Assembly: GCA_024402695.1 (NCBI GenBank)
Contig: JAKSTG010000007.1
Coordinates: 32,719 to 96,718, forward strand
Direction of reading: 5' to 3'
Source of the DNA: Treponema sp.
Lineage (GTDB): Bacteria; Spirochaetota; Spirochaetia; Treponematales; Treponemataceae
Length of the DNA: 64,000 bases
Shown here: positions 36,201 through 47,900 of the stretch, piece by piece
Layout: the number at the start of each line of letters is the position of its first letter
Position numbering within the stretch: position 1 is the first letter of the stretch
The notes under the pieces: generated by a model
What the model saw: only the letters and a program-made list of their open reading frames with translations
What the model was told of the DNA's origin: nothing
Database searches by the model: none
Position numbers and translations under genes: made by a program

Positions 36201-38894
36201 TCTCATGCTGCGTTTAAGTAAAAATTTATTACCGTCAGAAACAGTTCCAGAAACTGTAACAGCATCTCCTGGTTTCTTGTACTCTGGAAGAGGCGAAGAA
36301 AGTTTAAGAACAGGGTTTCCATCGTCTACAGCAACAAAGAAAGTTTTTGTAGTAATTCCGGTTGGAAGAAGTCCGTCATCTGCAGAAACTTTAATTTCAT
36401 AAATTCCACACTCTTCCGGCAGAACTGAAAGATCTTCAAGATTAAATGTTTTATTTTCAATTCCGGTTTTCTGTCCAAGAAGAATTTCTTCTCCAAAAGT
36501 TCCGTCTTCATTGGAAAGTCTTGCGACAACCTTTACTGACCCGATTCTGTCATCATCAGAAAGGACACCTTTTATCGTTCCTTTCTTTTCATAAATATTC
36601 TTCTTAAGTGAAATAAGAGATTCACGGTCTGTAATTTTATCTTCATTATCAGCAAATGTTATTTCAGGACAGTCTGTACTCTGATCTGCAAAGAAAGAAA
36701 GTTCTTTTAGTGTAGAATTCCCGACTTTATCTTTTGCAACAATGTATATAGTTACGGCTTCAGATTCTGTTTTTCCGAAACCAGTAGTATCAATTTCTGT
36801 AACAGGTTTAGTTCCTGTAACCTGCTTATATGGAGTTCCGGAAGGACTTCCTTCAGGAACAGTTCCACAATAAACAAAGATATCTGCCACATCAAATTCA
36901 TAATTGTCAGAGAATGACATTGCAAGTTCAGGTTTTCCGTTTATGCAATTCTTACCATCCTTCTGAATTACAGGAGAAATATAAGCATCCTTGATTTCCG
37001 GATTCATATTATCCACATAGAATTTGAAATTTACAGTTGTATAGTTATTCAGATTATCAAGAACAATAATCTCTGTTGAATAAAAGAATGTTCCTTTTTC
37101 AGAAGGAACAATACTATTTTCTATATCTTTTATATCAACAAAGAAACTGTATACTCCGTCAGACAGAATCATTTCTGAATAAGAAGAAAATGAAAGTGAT
37201 TTTTCACCATCAGGTTCAAAACCAGCTGCAACACCATTTTTATCTTCAAAAGTTGTGATTTCTGCACTTACAGGCCTTTTTGTATCAGGCTGAACTTCAG
37301 TGTCATATTTAATTGTTCCTTCAATACGAAGCCCCTTTTTCAAATCTTCCTGGGAATAATAACAATCTGAAGGAGTCTTGAATTTTACCATTGGAGAACT
37401 TTTTGAACTCTTGATATAAAATCCGTAGTTTCCCCCTTCTGCAACAAAGGCATTTCCTTCCTTATCTTGTCCTGTAAGCATTACTGAATAATGCCTTCCA
37501 ATCTGAAGTTCAGGACAATCTTTAAGACTAATAGAAATTACATGATATGTAGGGGTTTTAAGTTCCTTTACTGAACCGGTTTCTACAGGAACCACTTCCC
37601 TGGCATTTTCATCCTGAGGAATAAACACAACCTTAAGTGATTCTGCAAGAATTGGAATATTATCTTTTCCGGATTTTACATTCAGCGTCATTGTTTCAGA
37701 AGACGAATAAGCTTTATAACCTTCAAGGTCTTTTCCTTCTTCTCCCGGATTAATTGTGTATCCCCCCGATACATTCCATACAGGTGAGTTTTCAGGATTC
37801 AATACAAACTTAACAGAATCTTCAATGGAAATTTCCTTACCCGAAACTTTTACACTTTCCATTGCTGCCATTATTTCTGTTAATTCTTCATATTCATATT
37901 TAGGGTTTCCATTCTTATCAAGGAGCTTTCCAATAAGAATATCCTTAATATTTTCTGCAGTTAAATGATATGCAGAATTTGTTCCCATAAGTTTTCTATA
38001 AAGTTCAAGCTCATTAAGGTAATAGAAAGAAGTTGCATTTCCTTTTTCTTCGCCGGCAGGAAGTTCCGGATTTTTGAAAACACGGGCATTGTCCCTAAGT
38101 TCAAGATTACAATAATATGTCACATCTTTTCTTAAAGTTTCGTCATCGGCATTTGGGTAAAGTTTAAGATAATTCTGACGGGCATTTATACGGGTAACAT
38201 CTGTCCCTGCTTCTTCCTCTGTATAGTAATTTGCAATTACAAGAGGATTTTGATGTGACATTGTATTAAAACCCGAAACATCAATAGAGATTTCTTCACC
38301 AAGAGTTTTTGTTTCTTCATCATATGGATACGCACTAAATGTCATTGATGTTACTTTATGATCATCTGCAACATCACCGGCAATAGAGAAAGTACGTCCA
38401 AAAGTTGATACTTTTTCTGACGAACCGCGATACAGCGGATTAGCAAGAAGAAGGAACGGAGCTGTGTTGTCAATCTCAAAAGTAGTTGTCTTTACTTCGC
38501 GGCGGTCTGCAATATCAATGGCAGTTACTGTTGCACGGTATGTTCCGTCACGAACAGGATATAATAGAACACCATCAAAATCTTCCGGTTTATTCAAAAT
38601 CAGTTGCCAGGTGCCATCTGAAATTTCAGCTTCATAAGGTCCGTATTCATTAAAGCCTTCATCTCCGTCAACAAGTTCTGTAAGGGTTACTTCAACTTTT
38701 GCAACACCCTTATCATCAGAACAGGTTCCCGAAAGAATAAATTCTTCCATGATAACAGAACCGGCAGGAGGATAAGATATATTCAGATCAGGAGCCACAG
38801 CGTCAATTGATTCTCCAAGTCCGACTCCGCAGGATACAACAGCAAGAAAAACAGATGCTATAACAAACAGGTTTCTAATCAAAGTTTTTTTCAT
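27285..38894 (-). CDS. Giant Ig-repeat lipoprotein B (3,869 residues)
   Basis: Start chosen at the ATG 38892-38894, because GGAGG lies 6 bases before it and directly abuts the ATG at 38898. Signal peptide MKKTLIRNLFVIASVFLAVV with lipobox VVSC (C22). Residues 30-120 form an Ig-like domain (SVIMEEFILSGTCSDDKGV), followed by a region unique to this pair (about 120-480), then Ig-like modules, many ending D-x-A-G-N (e.g. DILGNKTE, DPAGNKTL, DKAGNTGS). VDQ/IDQ module starts near residues 729, 1305 and 1847 mark a 540-580-residue super-repeat. EF-hand-like loops DINGNGKFDAADYDAL (about 2,286) and DLNGDGKFKYSG (about 2,762). From about 3,350 propeller-like strands such as VHVAYYDN and VHIVFFDNGKLKYGY. 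Ends DVEMAQIR. Colinear paralogue of the gene just upstream. Predicted lipid-anchored on the outer membrane; function unknown. Confidence 0.9.
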   Translation of the reverse strand: MKKTLIRNLFVIASVFLAVVSCGVGLGESIDAVAPDLNISYPPAGSVIMEEFILSGTCSDDKGVAKVEVTLTELVDGDEGFNEYGPYEAEISDGTWQLILNKPEDFDGVLLYPVRDGTYRATVTAIDIADRREVKTTTFEIDNTAPFLLLANPLYRGSSEKVSTFGRTFSIAGDVADDHKVTSMTFSAYPYDEETKTLGEEISIDVSGFNTMSHQNPLVIANYYTEEEAGTDVTRINARQNYLKLYPNADDETLRKDVTYYCNLELRDNARVFKNPELPAGEEKGNATSFYYLNELELYRKLMGTNSAYHLTAENIKDILIGKLLDKNGNPKYEYEELTEIMAAMESVKVSGKEISIEDSVKFVLNPENSPVWNVSGGYTINPGEEGKDLEGYKAYSSSETMTLNVKSGKDNIPILAESLKVVFIPQDENAREVVPVETGSVKELKTPTYHVISISLKDCPELQIGRHYSVMLTGQDKEGNAFVAEGGNYGFYIKSSKSSPMVKFKTPSDCYYSQEDLKKGLRIEGTIKYDTEVQPDTKRPVSAEITTFEDKNGVAAGFEPDGEKSLSFSSYSEMILSDGVYSFFVDIKDIENSIVPSEKGTFFYSTEIIVLDNLNNYTTVNFKFYVDNMNPEIKDAYISPVIQKDGKNCINGKPELAMSFSDNYEFDVADIFVYCGTVPEGSPSGTPYKQVTGTKPVTEIDTTGFGKTESEAVTIYIVAKDKVGNSTLKELSFFADQSTDCPEITFADNEDKITDRESLISLKKNIYEKKGTIKGVLSDDDRIGSVKVVARLSNEDGTFGEEILLGQKTGIENKTFNLEDLSVLPEECGIYEIKVSADDGLLPTGITTKTFFVAVDDGNPVLKLSSPLPEYKKPGDAVTVSGTVSDGNKFLLKRSMRTGSGTPDLKDIDFSEDGTWEDSFSISGTDSESVYVTYLAEDILGNKTEIQSVIVIDAKAPVLDLSSPAVLASGEGKWISTDSPSLDLWFKEDGIGMTSKVSYWLNIEDLSEPETGSFVAGLDQNAGLYVYNLNLKNLAQGKNRLAFRTLDDAGNTTDSNVIEFYIDSLTPSIKETKHEGSVKSNGKNDIVLKGIVTDETSGLSDLYFVFGDKDNPESSVTITNNSSPFGQVSVSSKTETEWEWTLLIDCADEDNPDENHRVKDWYNRIPQSSSVYAFVSDKAGNTGSAIQIKQILSDIEPPELKIEGIDVVVSKEQKNYINGEIVLAVEARDETELSEVQVLYELDGSQDWIPFTSVTDGKLDVADATRWNVSFDTRDMDEGTSVRFKAVALDAAENMAVYVLPGEYIIDQSSDIPSAQFTNTEFVFDQKNAGITGIVQDDDAVKTVVISYKLSSEADYTDFELYNNSDSEITYYSFSFKDLPKTEENYNYGIYDVKVSVTDKYGTPNSTDARFYVDDGDPELNVLVSSAPYKENELELSQALFINGTERVVNKGTLTDANGAELVRSYRIGDSAFSQEESVSVSDSGEWKDVFALSEEERESAEGKTVSFIYKATDPAGNKTLIENIFYTVDSGKPEFSGNLYVENKAVSEGGFINKDPISISGNFTEDVSSISEIRLWISDVCPGAEDPVLGSVGASPVDGKYYFNTIASGFIDGENRLWIQAVDQAGNKSDFKDFIISVDQNAPELVCNNSSTTFVTNGTESIELSGTVRDNFSGTESLILKLSEKEYDASISDNSWTCTLPASDLMLLGSGTSYSVSATAKDRAGNTALVSRVAGIQSDKDKPVVSFTNNDSVVNGIITIRGSSNDSNLNSTEISFYVSDNGISWSEDTKDSSKVFPAASGEKIQEWETTIDTVSYSHKYIKAVAKATDRVAGTPNSDSAEYIFEIDQNRDRPVITFQKGSISVTSDGINKNRKLLKNRSLTATIVDDDGNLKGFWYTSDGAVASGTKPAAGSPVPAGWKSVSVDNGTWSVNIEGEGNIDWYFYIVDATDKVFESVEANPLNRPYISDEKNEKQDVAGPVEFCIDSVPPSVSNLKLARKSRETLVSASEVPDADFTITQNGSVFGASESVLYAMVTVNEATGLKAESPVHVLVGDQKFEGYYSLVSHENGSEVYVYKYGPVDLGSMDSAVTTFAVVAKDNADGDGQASLSIIIDNTAPSVSMNYPKKNNRITSTVTAEGIIVDNAGGSGAETLSYCIPEKSYAEPSESCSWIPVISNGESVSWSIPFDSEDPASPKALVHYTDLSTYKTKNPAIGVYQIPLWFRVSDKLGNVGYDTENYIEFDTEGGKPSVEIITPVNGTTVGGIVQISGTAYDDVKVKEVHLQIDINGNGKFDAADYDALNSSVWYGTDIQTSLKGTSSEWYLLAIGTESWHLRVPASLIESGSDEIYISIRASAYDEQNNTRGWSEPVNVRIDKDSPLFGRTEIVQYNDNDTLFTNKLRVIDATKLVSLNDPAAGCSWWLETVVTDNEHVASYEVVADESSYNKKALELTKVENDIGNGMVGTQLIRVRINLASGYDGILPAEEGTIKAVVKVRDNVRGSATQSISIVYDAKAPSLYDNDGNPQYHSKNLENKLRLSFNNSENVVMNSNYAFSMTDTVYETGSGLDFLTVYIRRKNNIYNLINGTKTTLDSSVKLNAENLPSITVNGSRDSETSFTSSTSIASNSNITKGTLIKIGGSYQVIESKSGNTVTFAKSVSTDITSCEFIYSVVVNNSLEETKTKGSDSITNDDGDGIIDFISSLGGARYSWKTEFDSTVIPDGPVQIVVTAFDKAGNCVTGTLNSKVTNNAPRIAKVLVATDLNGDGKFKYSGNEVSPVETEDFQKIRQEREGAMAGEFSVYSAIDLVTRDYSKNAVITPGEGKYFTVKNGLLLMPEFVGGNHSSTDGKSMKFTWKSKATSDSTDLLTSQSSVGLVDMKSRSELKTSGLLIQSEPGFDIYNQVDETFGAAFLSKDQISEASSESAVTKGTASTDYRYFSYTFWDETEETEQGKDAQFTTLVLPVIVDQTDNIAPDAVINPFHWTSLTDNGAYGCQTAKKQGDLLGHVEYTDIPGEGWLASASYSGTSGQFDADPKVSGKIRIQGTAFDETMVKSISVQVPGFDLGNERSQFAVLATFDGTTWTTVNKTVEENGYAFIVRDVDGVTQNGHSVEWELDLDTSLIEDSTGKRIYVKADVVVSAKVSDGTNESSETPETSYSMDIVPYITKLQTVLSTRNEIYGRSSDGHYSVNGGRWNLNSVTYSASDDAFNGTKASVMEKDSGETIKVLGFNISPDSSETSLVYDYVSELKEGSSSENAARYEVNPDGTVSVPMEGEYSGKISLTVSGLTTLNNLNDNDSDSNLQPNGTNNKIQNDDIICDVWEFNTLAQHTVQEYQYPTVKMNPKTGQLGLSATDTVYGYIPAIDSMGKIASNIPFGSVFRGASFNTFSYDEQGNTYGEVFFQPLIDDDGGSAIFLLGRQEYKTKVGRYGYANPSGGIRLEGLRNGLGADEKRIQSFNIVVKEVEEAEKEDADRNMYHDKMVHVAYYDNLTNSIRYRRGPVWAQKYFDEGTDAAGSRAFACSNDAADPKVSSYKSNVVFKNPSALHDFADTTGQIRSGVMGSHDTYKKDYVSKDTPFTSYAQAIHIVASGGTGSNAADNIYNVSLYKNNAAFGYCGLGVDDSGNVGIAWHDGTGLNYAYMTETELVTFEEDLLDSDLDATRHIKSLERTKAWEANTETVSASGGQYVQMQVDDDGGVHIVFFDNGKLKYGYKSSVTEGNWTINTIDGSVASGNCTLFVGKDNGVQKIYVGYQGKTMAKMAIRTRTDGIASDGYSSSNKSYTGDWKIEMVPTKETINNQDYNVNVAIRQNGSRVNTMPSKSSNQGLVYQVTYEPGSLTPSHSSVAYGNGSSYPVISYATQSGDVEMAQIR

Positions 38895-38907
38895 AACCAT
38901 CCTCCTT

Positions 38908-41900
38908 CTATCTTATCTGGGCAATATCGACGTTTCCGTCTGCCGTACCATAACCAATTACAGGATTTGCCGTTCCGTTACCGTACAAAATACCCGGGGT
39001 AGGCTGCGTACTACTATTAGCAGCACCTTTTGGAATACTCTGTGTAACACCGTTTGGAGTAGAAATTTTTAACAAACCGGCAGTATCTACATATTCTGCA
39101 GTTGAAACATTATATTTAGAAATATTTTTAAGGGTTGGAACTGTAGCAATTTCCCAGGTTCCTGTATAAGAGTTGTTTTCAAAACCGTTTCCAGGAACAC
39201 CTTTAAGAACTGCAGATTTAGCATAACCTCCGCTCATGTATCCTACATAAACATATGGATATTTGTCAGCATCTGATGGATAACCAACATTTATTGTACA
39301 GTATCCGTCAATAGAATAACCATCTATAACCCAGGTTCCCAGGAAGGTTCCATGGAAGGTTCCCTGGAAATTAAATGTACCATCATTACTTACTGTAAAG
39401 CGGGTATATTTAAGCTGGTCAGCATCTTCATCTACATAAACCATATGAACAATGTCTTCTTTATCTACAGTCATCTGAACAAACTTACCGCCGTTTCCAG
39501 CTTCTCGAGAAGAAACTTCCCAGCTATTTGTTCTTTCGAAGGAAAGCCTGATATTTGCTAGAGAAGTACCAATACCGATAGTATCAGGATTGTCATCAGT
39601 ATCAGCAGGATCAGCATATACATGAATTTCATCTGCTGGGGCATTGCGTACCCAAGATTCAAAGGATGTAAGTCTTGCATCTGATTTTGTTGTAACCATT
39701 ACTTTTCCGCGGGAAGGTTCATACCAAGCGATAACCGGGCGTCCGTCACTTAAAACTCCAAGTGCTGTGTATTCACTGGCTCCGTATTTGTATTCATGAG
39801 CCGGATAATATTCTTTAGATTTATCTTCACTCTTATACGCATTAGATTTCTTAAGGTAAATATCAGCAAATTCTCCCTCTGCTGCATCAATACCACCGGC
39901 AATAACATTTACAGTCATACCGGACAGAGTCATAACAGAGTCTGGAAGTTCGGCACGATAATCGTTGTTATCAGTTGATGTCAGAGTTCCATTTGGTCCC
40001 GTATGAGCCGTATGATATGGGAAAGCCCAGCCATAGCCCGCTGTATCCTTTCTGTTTTTTGCAGACGCAATATCTGTATACAAAAGCGGATTTACTTTTT
40101 CTGAATATTTATACTCTACGTCAGAAATATCGTGGAAATATGGACCGTTATAAATTTCTTCACCATTTTCAACTCTGTCCCATGCTTCCATCATTGTTTC
40201 TGATGTAAGTGTATTAGTAACAGTCATATCCGTGTTATCAGAAGCATCGTTTGAGAATGCTTTTACACCATCGGCAATAGTTAAGTTGCCTCCATTCAAC
40301 TGTGGAGTACGAATACGACCGCGCCTGTAACGAACCTGTCGGGTAATGGCGTCATAATAAACGGTATGAACCATAGTTGAACCATCAGCCTGCTTTTGAG
40401 CCACCATATTTGGATTTCTTGTTCGTGAATAACTCAGATTCCATTCTTTGGCATCAGTTGTAGGTTCCTTTTGAATATTAACAGAACCGGATTCTAGACG
40501 AATACCGTTATATTGGCCACCGGCATATGCATCGAATCCTTTTCCATCAGAAACACAAACACCATAGGTAAGAATAGCAGGTCCATTCTTTGAAAGATCA
40601 TTAGAACCTACATAGTTTGCAATTCCAAAGGAATTACCATCTCTATCATAAGTAAAGGTATTATAGCTTGCACCGGAAAGGTTTTTGTTGTCACCGCATG
40701 ATGAATAATAATTTCCGGTTGAATCTTTATCTTTGTATCCAGGACGGTAAGCATAAGAAGCATCTGCAGCACCAACACCTATCTGACCTGATGTTGGATT
40801 GATTTTTACAGAAGGATAACGCATTTCAGAAGTAGTTTTCTGAAGTCCATAGCGGGCAGCCCATACATCAAATACAACATCATCGTCAACATGATTATTG
40901 TTTACTTCATTGTCATAGAAGTTATACTCTTCATCATTGTTGTTTACATTGTTTAAGGTGTAGATATTAGTGCTACCAGTACATGTCTCGTTGGCATCAT
41001 TCTGATACCTGTAGCCAGAACCGAAAATTTCTGCTTCGCCGGAGAAAAGCCAGTCTGTCGGTAAAGTTACAGAAACAGAAATTGTATTAAATGTTACATT
41101 AGTACTGTTGCGATTAAAAGTTTTTGTAACTGATTCATTGACATTCTTAACACCTTTTCCATTAAACTTATTTCTAACCGTTGAATTGTTATTAGCATAT
41201 CTGTTAAACAGGTTATAACCTTCAATCTCGAAATTATTTTTTTCAGAAAGAGACGAAGTTCCATCTGCTCCATAATGACCGGCATAAATCTGATATGCAC
41301 CAGTTGAACTTCGTGCAAACACAGAAGGATCATCTCCCAAGGCCGAAAGTTTTGTTGTTACCTTTGTAATATAAGGAACAATATCCACACGGTATTTCGG
41401 ACTTTCAGAAGGAGTGATTTCATTTCCGGATCCGTCAACTGCATAAACGACAAAAGGAACATCAAGAATGAACGGTTTTGAACTCATGGTTGTATCAATA
41501 TCAAGCTGCCATTTTACACTGTGTCCTTCCTGACTTGGAGCTGAACCTTCAATAATTTTGAATTCATATCCTGTACTTTCAAGAGTAGGATGATTTATTG
41601 TTTCTGCAATACCTGTAGAAGCATCTGTATAAATCACTTCATAATTCCATGAATTAGTTTCAGGTTTGTATGATGCAAGTTTCACAGACTTTGCCCGGGT
41701 TGAACCACCAAAATCATTTTTTCCGTCAAACTTGAAGCCTTTAAGGGCAACATAAATGTCTTTAAGAACAGTATTGTCATAAGCTGTTCCAGTAATACGA
41801 ATTGCCCCTGAAACTTTTGGATCAGCATCATATTCCCCTGTTGTTTCAGCTGGTTTATACCCATTGGCTTTTTTCCATCCTTCAGGGTATTCAATATGAC

Positions 41901-44900
41901 CTTTTCCATTGTAAGCCGGATTCAGGAATCCTGTAGTATTGTTATGGTCTTTATCAATCCATTTGAACGGATCAATAGTAGCAACAGGTTTAATACTATC
42001 CTTTGTATCAAAGATCATTGGAACTGTAAGGAGAGACCACTGTGAAGTTGTTCCCTGAACAAGGCCGTCAGTTTCATCCCAGAAAGTAATAGCCATATAC
42101 TGAGTAACATCATCTTTGTCATAAGGATCAAGAACAGAGTTTTCAAGAAGGATTCCACCAAAAGAAGTATCAATCTGAGAAGCAACATCAAATGTTCCGC
42201 TGCCGTTATATTCTGTTTTTAACAGATTTGCAGACTCAAGTTCTGTCTTTGAAATCATAGCCTTAAGGTTTTCAGGCGTATCTTTTGACTGAACAGCACC
42301 TTCCCTGGTTTCAGAAACTACCATCTTGTATTTAAGGCTTCCGTTACCGCCTGTAAACTCCGGAAGAACAAGAAGTTTATTTTTTGCAGAGAAACTTGCT
42401 TTTCCATTACGGATTGTATTCAGCTCAACTTCGGCAGAAGCTTTATTGGAATTATCAAGGGCAGAATAATACATAAATTCGCCGAATCCCAGTCCGTTCT
42501 TTCCGGCAGAAAGTTCAAGATAGTTTTCAAGTTCTGTTTTTCCGGCATCTCCGGAATATGTAAATTTACCATCGTTATTAAGGTCAGTTGCCAGAAGGAC
42601 TTTTGTAATACGAGGTCTGCGGTTTTCTACTTTAGAAGAAACATAACCGTGGTTACTGTTACCGGCCTTATCCATAACAACAACATGCAGTTCAATAGGA
42701 CCGTCGGTAATGTAATCTGAGAATACGCTGGCAGACCATTCATATTCTGTAAGAGAATTCTTGTTCTCAAGACTTTCGACCATTCCATCACCGTCATCAT
42801 TTACCAGTCCGGTTCCGCCGTCATAGTCAGAAACAAAGTCATTTCTTGTGTCCCCATTGCCGCCTGCAGATTCTTTTGTAAAGTGATCAACAATCTGGGC
42901 ATAAATAAACTGTGCAGAAGAAGCAATACCAGGATCTTCTTTCAGTTCTACACTGGTTCCGTTTACAGACTTTATGCCGATGTAACGGTTGTTTATTTTT
43001 ACCATTCCACCGTTTCTGATATTTTTATCTATTGAAGGAATAACCAGTTTCTTGTTGTCATCTCCGGTCTGAGTAACAGAAATAAGTTTTGCAACAAGTC
43101 CTTCATTATTTACAAAAACCTCACCGGTTGAGGCAGTTCCTTCAGTTTTGTTTCCAACAACAGAAAGATTATCTGTGAAGATGTTTTCAGACAAAGAAGC
43201 TACAGGACGGTAAAGCTTTTCACCACGTGAGAAATAGAAGGCTACAAAATCAATTCCACTACCCGGCTTTCCTTTAGAATCTGTATTTTCAACAATTTTG
43301 TCTCCAAAAGTAAATACACTGTTGGAATTTTCAATTGTGTTTCTGTCGTAATTTACTGTTCCTTTGTTTGTTGTAATTCTAAGATCTGAACCGATGTTTG
43401 CTGCCTTTGACACATTTCCGGTTGTAAACATAGATGGAGCTGTTGTATCTATAACAATACTACCCTGTGCACTTGTACTGATATTATTGTTGTCGGTAGC
43501 AGTAATAACAATATTTCTGCTGCCGTCATCATAATCTGAACCAAATGGAATACGGAATGCAGTAATTTTGTTTGCACTCATCGGATCATCTACAGCATCA
43601 GACTCAGTAAACTTCATTGAAGTGTTTCCTGAAAGACCTTCGATGAAAATGTTTTCAACATAATTGTTGTCGGAAGAAGAACCTTCAAGATACCATTTGC
43701 ATCCGTCAAATGGAGAAGAAACGTATGCTGTTGTGTTGAGCACTTCCTTTACAAGAACAGGATCGGTAAATGAAGTGTCTGAATCACGATACATTGCGAG
43801 CCTGAAATCTGTAATCTGAGGCGAGTCAATATCAATTACAGCAGAAACCACATCACTCCATCCACGGGTATGTCCTTCACTGTCATAAACACAGGCGCGA
43901 ACTTTGAAATCAGTTGTATTTGGAATAAGGCCTGTATCAATTTTAAGGCGCCATGAAGTAGTACCGGAAGCCTTGATATACCAGTCAGAAGCGGATCCTT
44001 CAACATTTGCCCCTGCATCAGTTCCAGCCCATTTTGCAGTCTTCAGTTCTGTAAAGTCTGCAGAATCAATGAGACCATCGCCGTTTGCATCGAACTGAAC
44101 ACGAACAGGCCAGTATTTAGATTCATCGAAACCTTCATTGTCAAATGCACTTCCGTAAACTGTAATTGTTGAACCGACTTTCTGTGCAGCTACAGGATTC
44201 TTGATTGTAATATTCGGATAAAATGAATAGCGGTCAATTCGGATTGAATTTGTTGTATCGATTGCTGTATTTCCAAGTTCATCTACTGTCTTGAACCATA
44301 CAGGAACATCATACCATCCGGTTTCTTTTCCTTCGTTCAATACAGGAGTTCCGTAAAGATCATTTTCTACATAATAAGAAAGAGAGTTGGCAGATTCTTT
44401 GTTTGTTGAATTAAAGCTCTTTGTCCATGATGAACTCTGAGAAATAGCCTGTCCCCATATACCTTCAGGAAGTGCTTCTACTCCGGCGGCAACCTGAGTT
44501 TTTGTCGGAATAAGCATATAAACAGAACCCGAAGTGCAGACGCCTGAACCGTTTACATTATCAGTAACAAGACCGTTCATTTCCAGAGTTCCTGAGTTTG
44601 CCATATTTCTGTCAGGATAAGAAACAGTTACCGAAGGAGCTTCATTATCTATAATCAGCTGAACTTTATCCTGAACGATTTTACCGGCGGCGTCAGAAAC
44701 AGTACAGAACAAAGTCTGGAATCCGTTTTCTAGTTCAAGGTCATCAAGAGAAATAGGCCCGGCAATATATGTGTAATTTGAGCCACTATTTTCTGCAAGA
44801 TCAACATCTACAGGAATAGCGGCACTGTTTGTATTCAAAGAAAGAGAAATGGCAGCCTTTGGATCCGAAGGCATAGCTGTTGTTTCTTTTACGGTTATCT

Positions 44901-47900
44901 TTGTATAAAGTGTTTTGAAATTTCCACCAAAGAAAGGTTTATCACCTTTATTGAAATTTTCGCCGTCATAAGAAAGAACCATACTCTCTGCAATTTCCGG
45001 AGCCTTAGTATCTTTTGTAAGAACAACAAGACAATTTTGTTTTGACTGTTTTCTGTCTGTCACAAAAGGAGCATTAAGAGGTGCGCTAAAAACATCAGAT
45101 GTTCTGAAACTTTTGTTTTCAGAATCGATGACAAAGAAGAAGAGATATTTTTCACCATCTTCTTCTGAGCTCAGATCAATTGTCCAGTTACCGGTTCTCT
45201 TATCTGCTGTTGAAACAACATTTATCTTGTGCCAACCATCCGGTGTTGAAGTCAATGTTGGCGGATTATTTACAATCTGGCGTGTGAGGTTGTCATCAAT
45301 ACAGTACCACATGTTAACGCCGCCATCATCATCGATTACAGATCCAGAAATAATATTTCTCTGAACCATATCGCCTACAGAAATGTCAGCAAAAATAATT
45401 TCCGGTCTGTCGGAATTCTGATCAACAGTATATTCCGGAGTATCAAGAGGTCTTGTATTTCCTGCCTTGTCAGTAGTTACCACTCTGAATTTTATTAATG
45501 CAGTTTCATTTGCTGCAGCCGTAATAGTTTCTGTATCAAATTCAAATTTCCAGTCAAAGGCAGAAGCTCCGGTGTATTCTTCCGCTGTTACATAATCTCC
45601 CCATGCCGAAGAAGATTCATCATAAACCGAATAAGTCAAAACTGTAGATTCAAGGCCGTTAGCATCGCTTGCAATACCTTCAATTTTCAGAGTCTTGTTA
45701 ATAAGTTTCTTTGATTCTGATTCAAGAATTGGAGAAACAGATACAATTCGTGATTCAGGATCAACAGTATCTACCAGCATTGTTGAAATCAAAGTAGACG
45801 ATGCATTACCTGCTCTATCCATTACAGTTCCTGTTACTGTACTGTCTTTGAACCAGGATTTTACTGATCCATCTTCAGAACAAATAAATGTTGCAGTCCA
45901 GTCATAATATCCTTCGTCATCAGGAGATTCAGAAAGTTCTACATAACCGTTGCTGTTTGCTCCTGAATTATCAATGACTATTCCGCCTTCATTGAATTTC
46001 ATAGAAAGCATCTGAATACCTGAACCGATATCCTTTGCTTTTCCCCTTATCTCAACTTTTTCTTTTCCGTTTCTAAGAAACAGGTCATAGTCCGGATTTG
46101 TCTTGATTTCAGGAACAGAAGAATCAATTTTTACTGTCACATAGAAAGGCTGAGATTGATTTCCAGCATTGTCAGCTGCAACAAGGACCATTTCATTCTG
46201 TCCCTGTTCAAAACCGCTAAGATTCATCTGGAATTTCCATAATGAACCTTCCTTTACAGGAATTACGGTTCCGGAAGGAACTGCATCAGCGGTATAATCC
46301 GAACGTTTTATCCAGTATTTAATATTTTTTACACCGCTTAAATCTGAATCAACATAACCGGACATATAAATTGCACTGTTACGGAACCAGAGATCAGAAT
46401 TATGTGTTTCAAGACTGGCAGCCGAAATTCCGGTTTTGAGTGCTTTTTCAACAGCCCGAGTGAATTCAGGCGGTTCGTTGTCAATTACAAATGAACTTTC
46501 TGCAACGCGTTTCTGACCGATTTTATCTGTAGCTGTATAAACGACAGAAACTGTTTTTCCGTTTGAATCAAGCTTTTCAGCATCAGAAAGAGAAATTCTA
46601 TCTGTCCATAAACCTGTTGAAACATCAGGTTTAATTTCAACCACTTCACTTACAGTTTCCCCAATCTTATAAACCCGGGTCATTTTATCCCAGTTTTCAT
46701 CAGATGCAATTCCTTCATACTGCAGAGAATCAGAAGCATTTACATAAGCAGAAGGTTTGTTTGTAATTTCCAGAGAAGGAAGTCCTGCATCTACAGAGAG
46801 AACAAAATCCTGAACTACTTCAGCATTTTCAACATCTTCTACAACTACATAAACCTGGAAAATTCCATATCCGTATTTTTCAGGAATATTAAAATCTATA
46901 GTATAGTGTTTCTGACCTGCTGCTTCTTTTTCGTTTGGATAAATATTTATTTTTTCAAGCTTAGATTTATCTTCCTTTTCAAAATCATTTTCCCCGTCGT
47001 ATTTTTTGTAATATGCAGAGAAACTCTCTATTCCGTCATCATCAGCAAGGGTTCCTGTGATTTTTCCGTTAAGTCCCCAGACATTCTTGATAGCATAGTT
47101 ATGCTCAACTGCATCCTTAAGCTGTTCAATTGACTTTATTTCAAGATTAACATTTGTAAGTTTCAGTTCCGGAATATCAGTATTCTGATCTACTACAAAA
47201 ACTGCACTTGAAGCTGATCCGCTGTTACCGGCATTATCTTCGGCTTCCACAGCAAACTGAATAAATGTTCCGTCAGGAATCAAACTTGTATCAAATTTAT
47301 ATGACCAGGTCTGACAGTTTTCACCATTTAATGTTTCAAATTTCTTTATAAAGCAATCTTCAGACCAGTCTGTACCATTTTGTGAAGTCCTGTAAGAAAG
47401 AGCCAGAGACTTAACCGAAATATTATCACTTGTTGTTCCGGAAATTACAGAAGTCTTATTAATACGTTTTTTACTTTCATTCAGAACATCAAGAGTTGAT
47501 GACACATTAAGAATTGCAGGGACAGGTGAGACTAAATCAGCACCTACATAAGAAACAATAATTTTTCCTGAACTGTTTCCTGCAATATCTCCTGCTTCTA
47601 CATACACAGTTTTATCTGTAAGGTTTTCGAACCATTCAGCCGGCATTCCGTTTTCTGAAGGATTGATTGTAAGAGTCCATTTTCTTGCAGGAGCCTCATT
47701 CTCAAGCTTTGCATTCAGTTCAGTTGTATCGCCGGTTATTGAACCGTCAGAAGAAATCTTTACAGTCTTTTCTCCAAGCATAAAACTGATATATGAAAGT
47801 CCTGAACCGGAATCGCTTACTTTTCCGGAAAGAACAACAGAATCTATTCCATTACATACGACATTGGCAGGACTTTCATTTTCAATTACAGGAGAAACTA

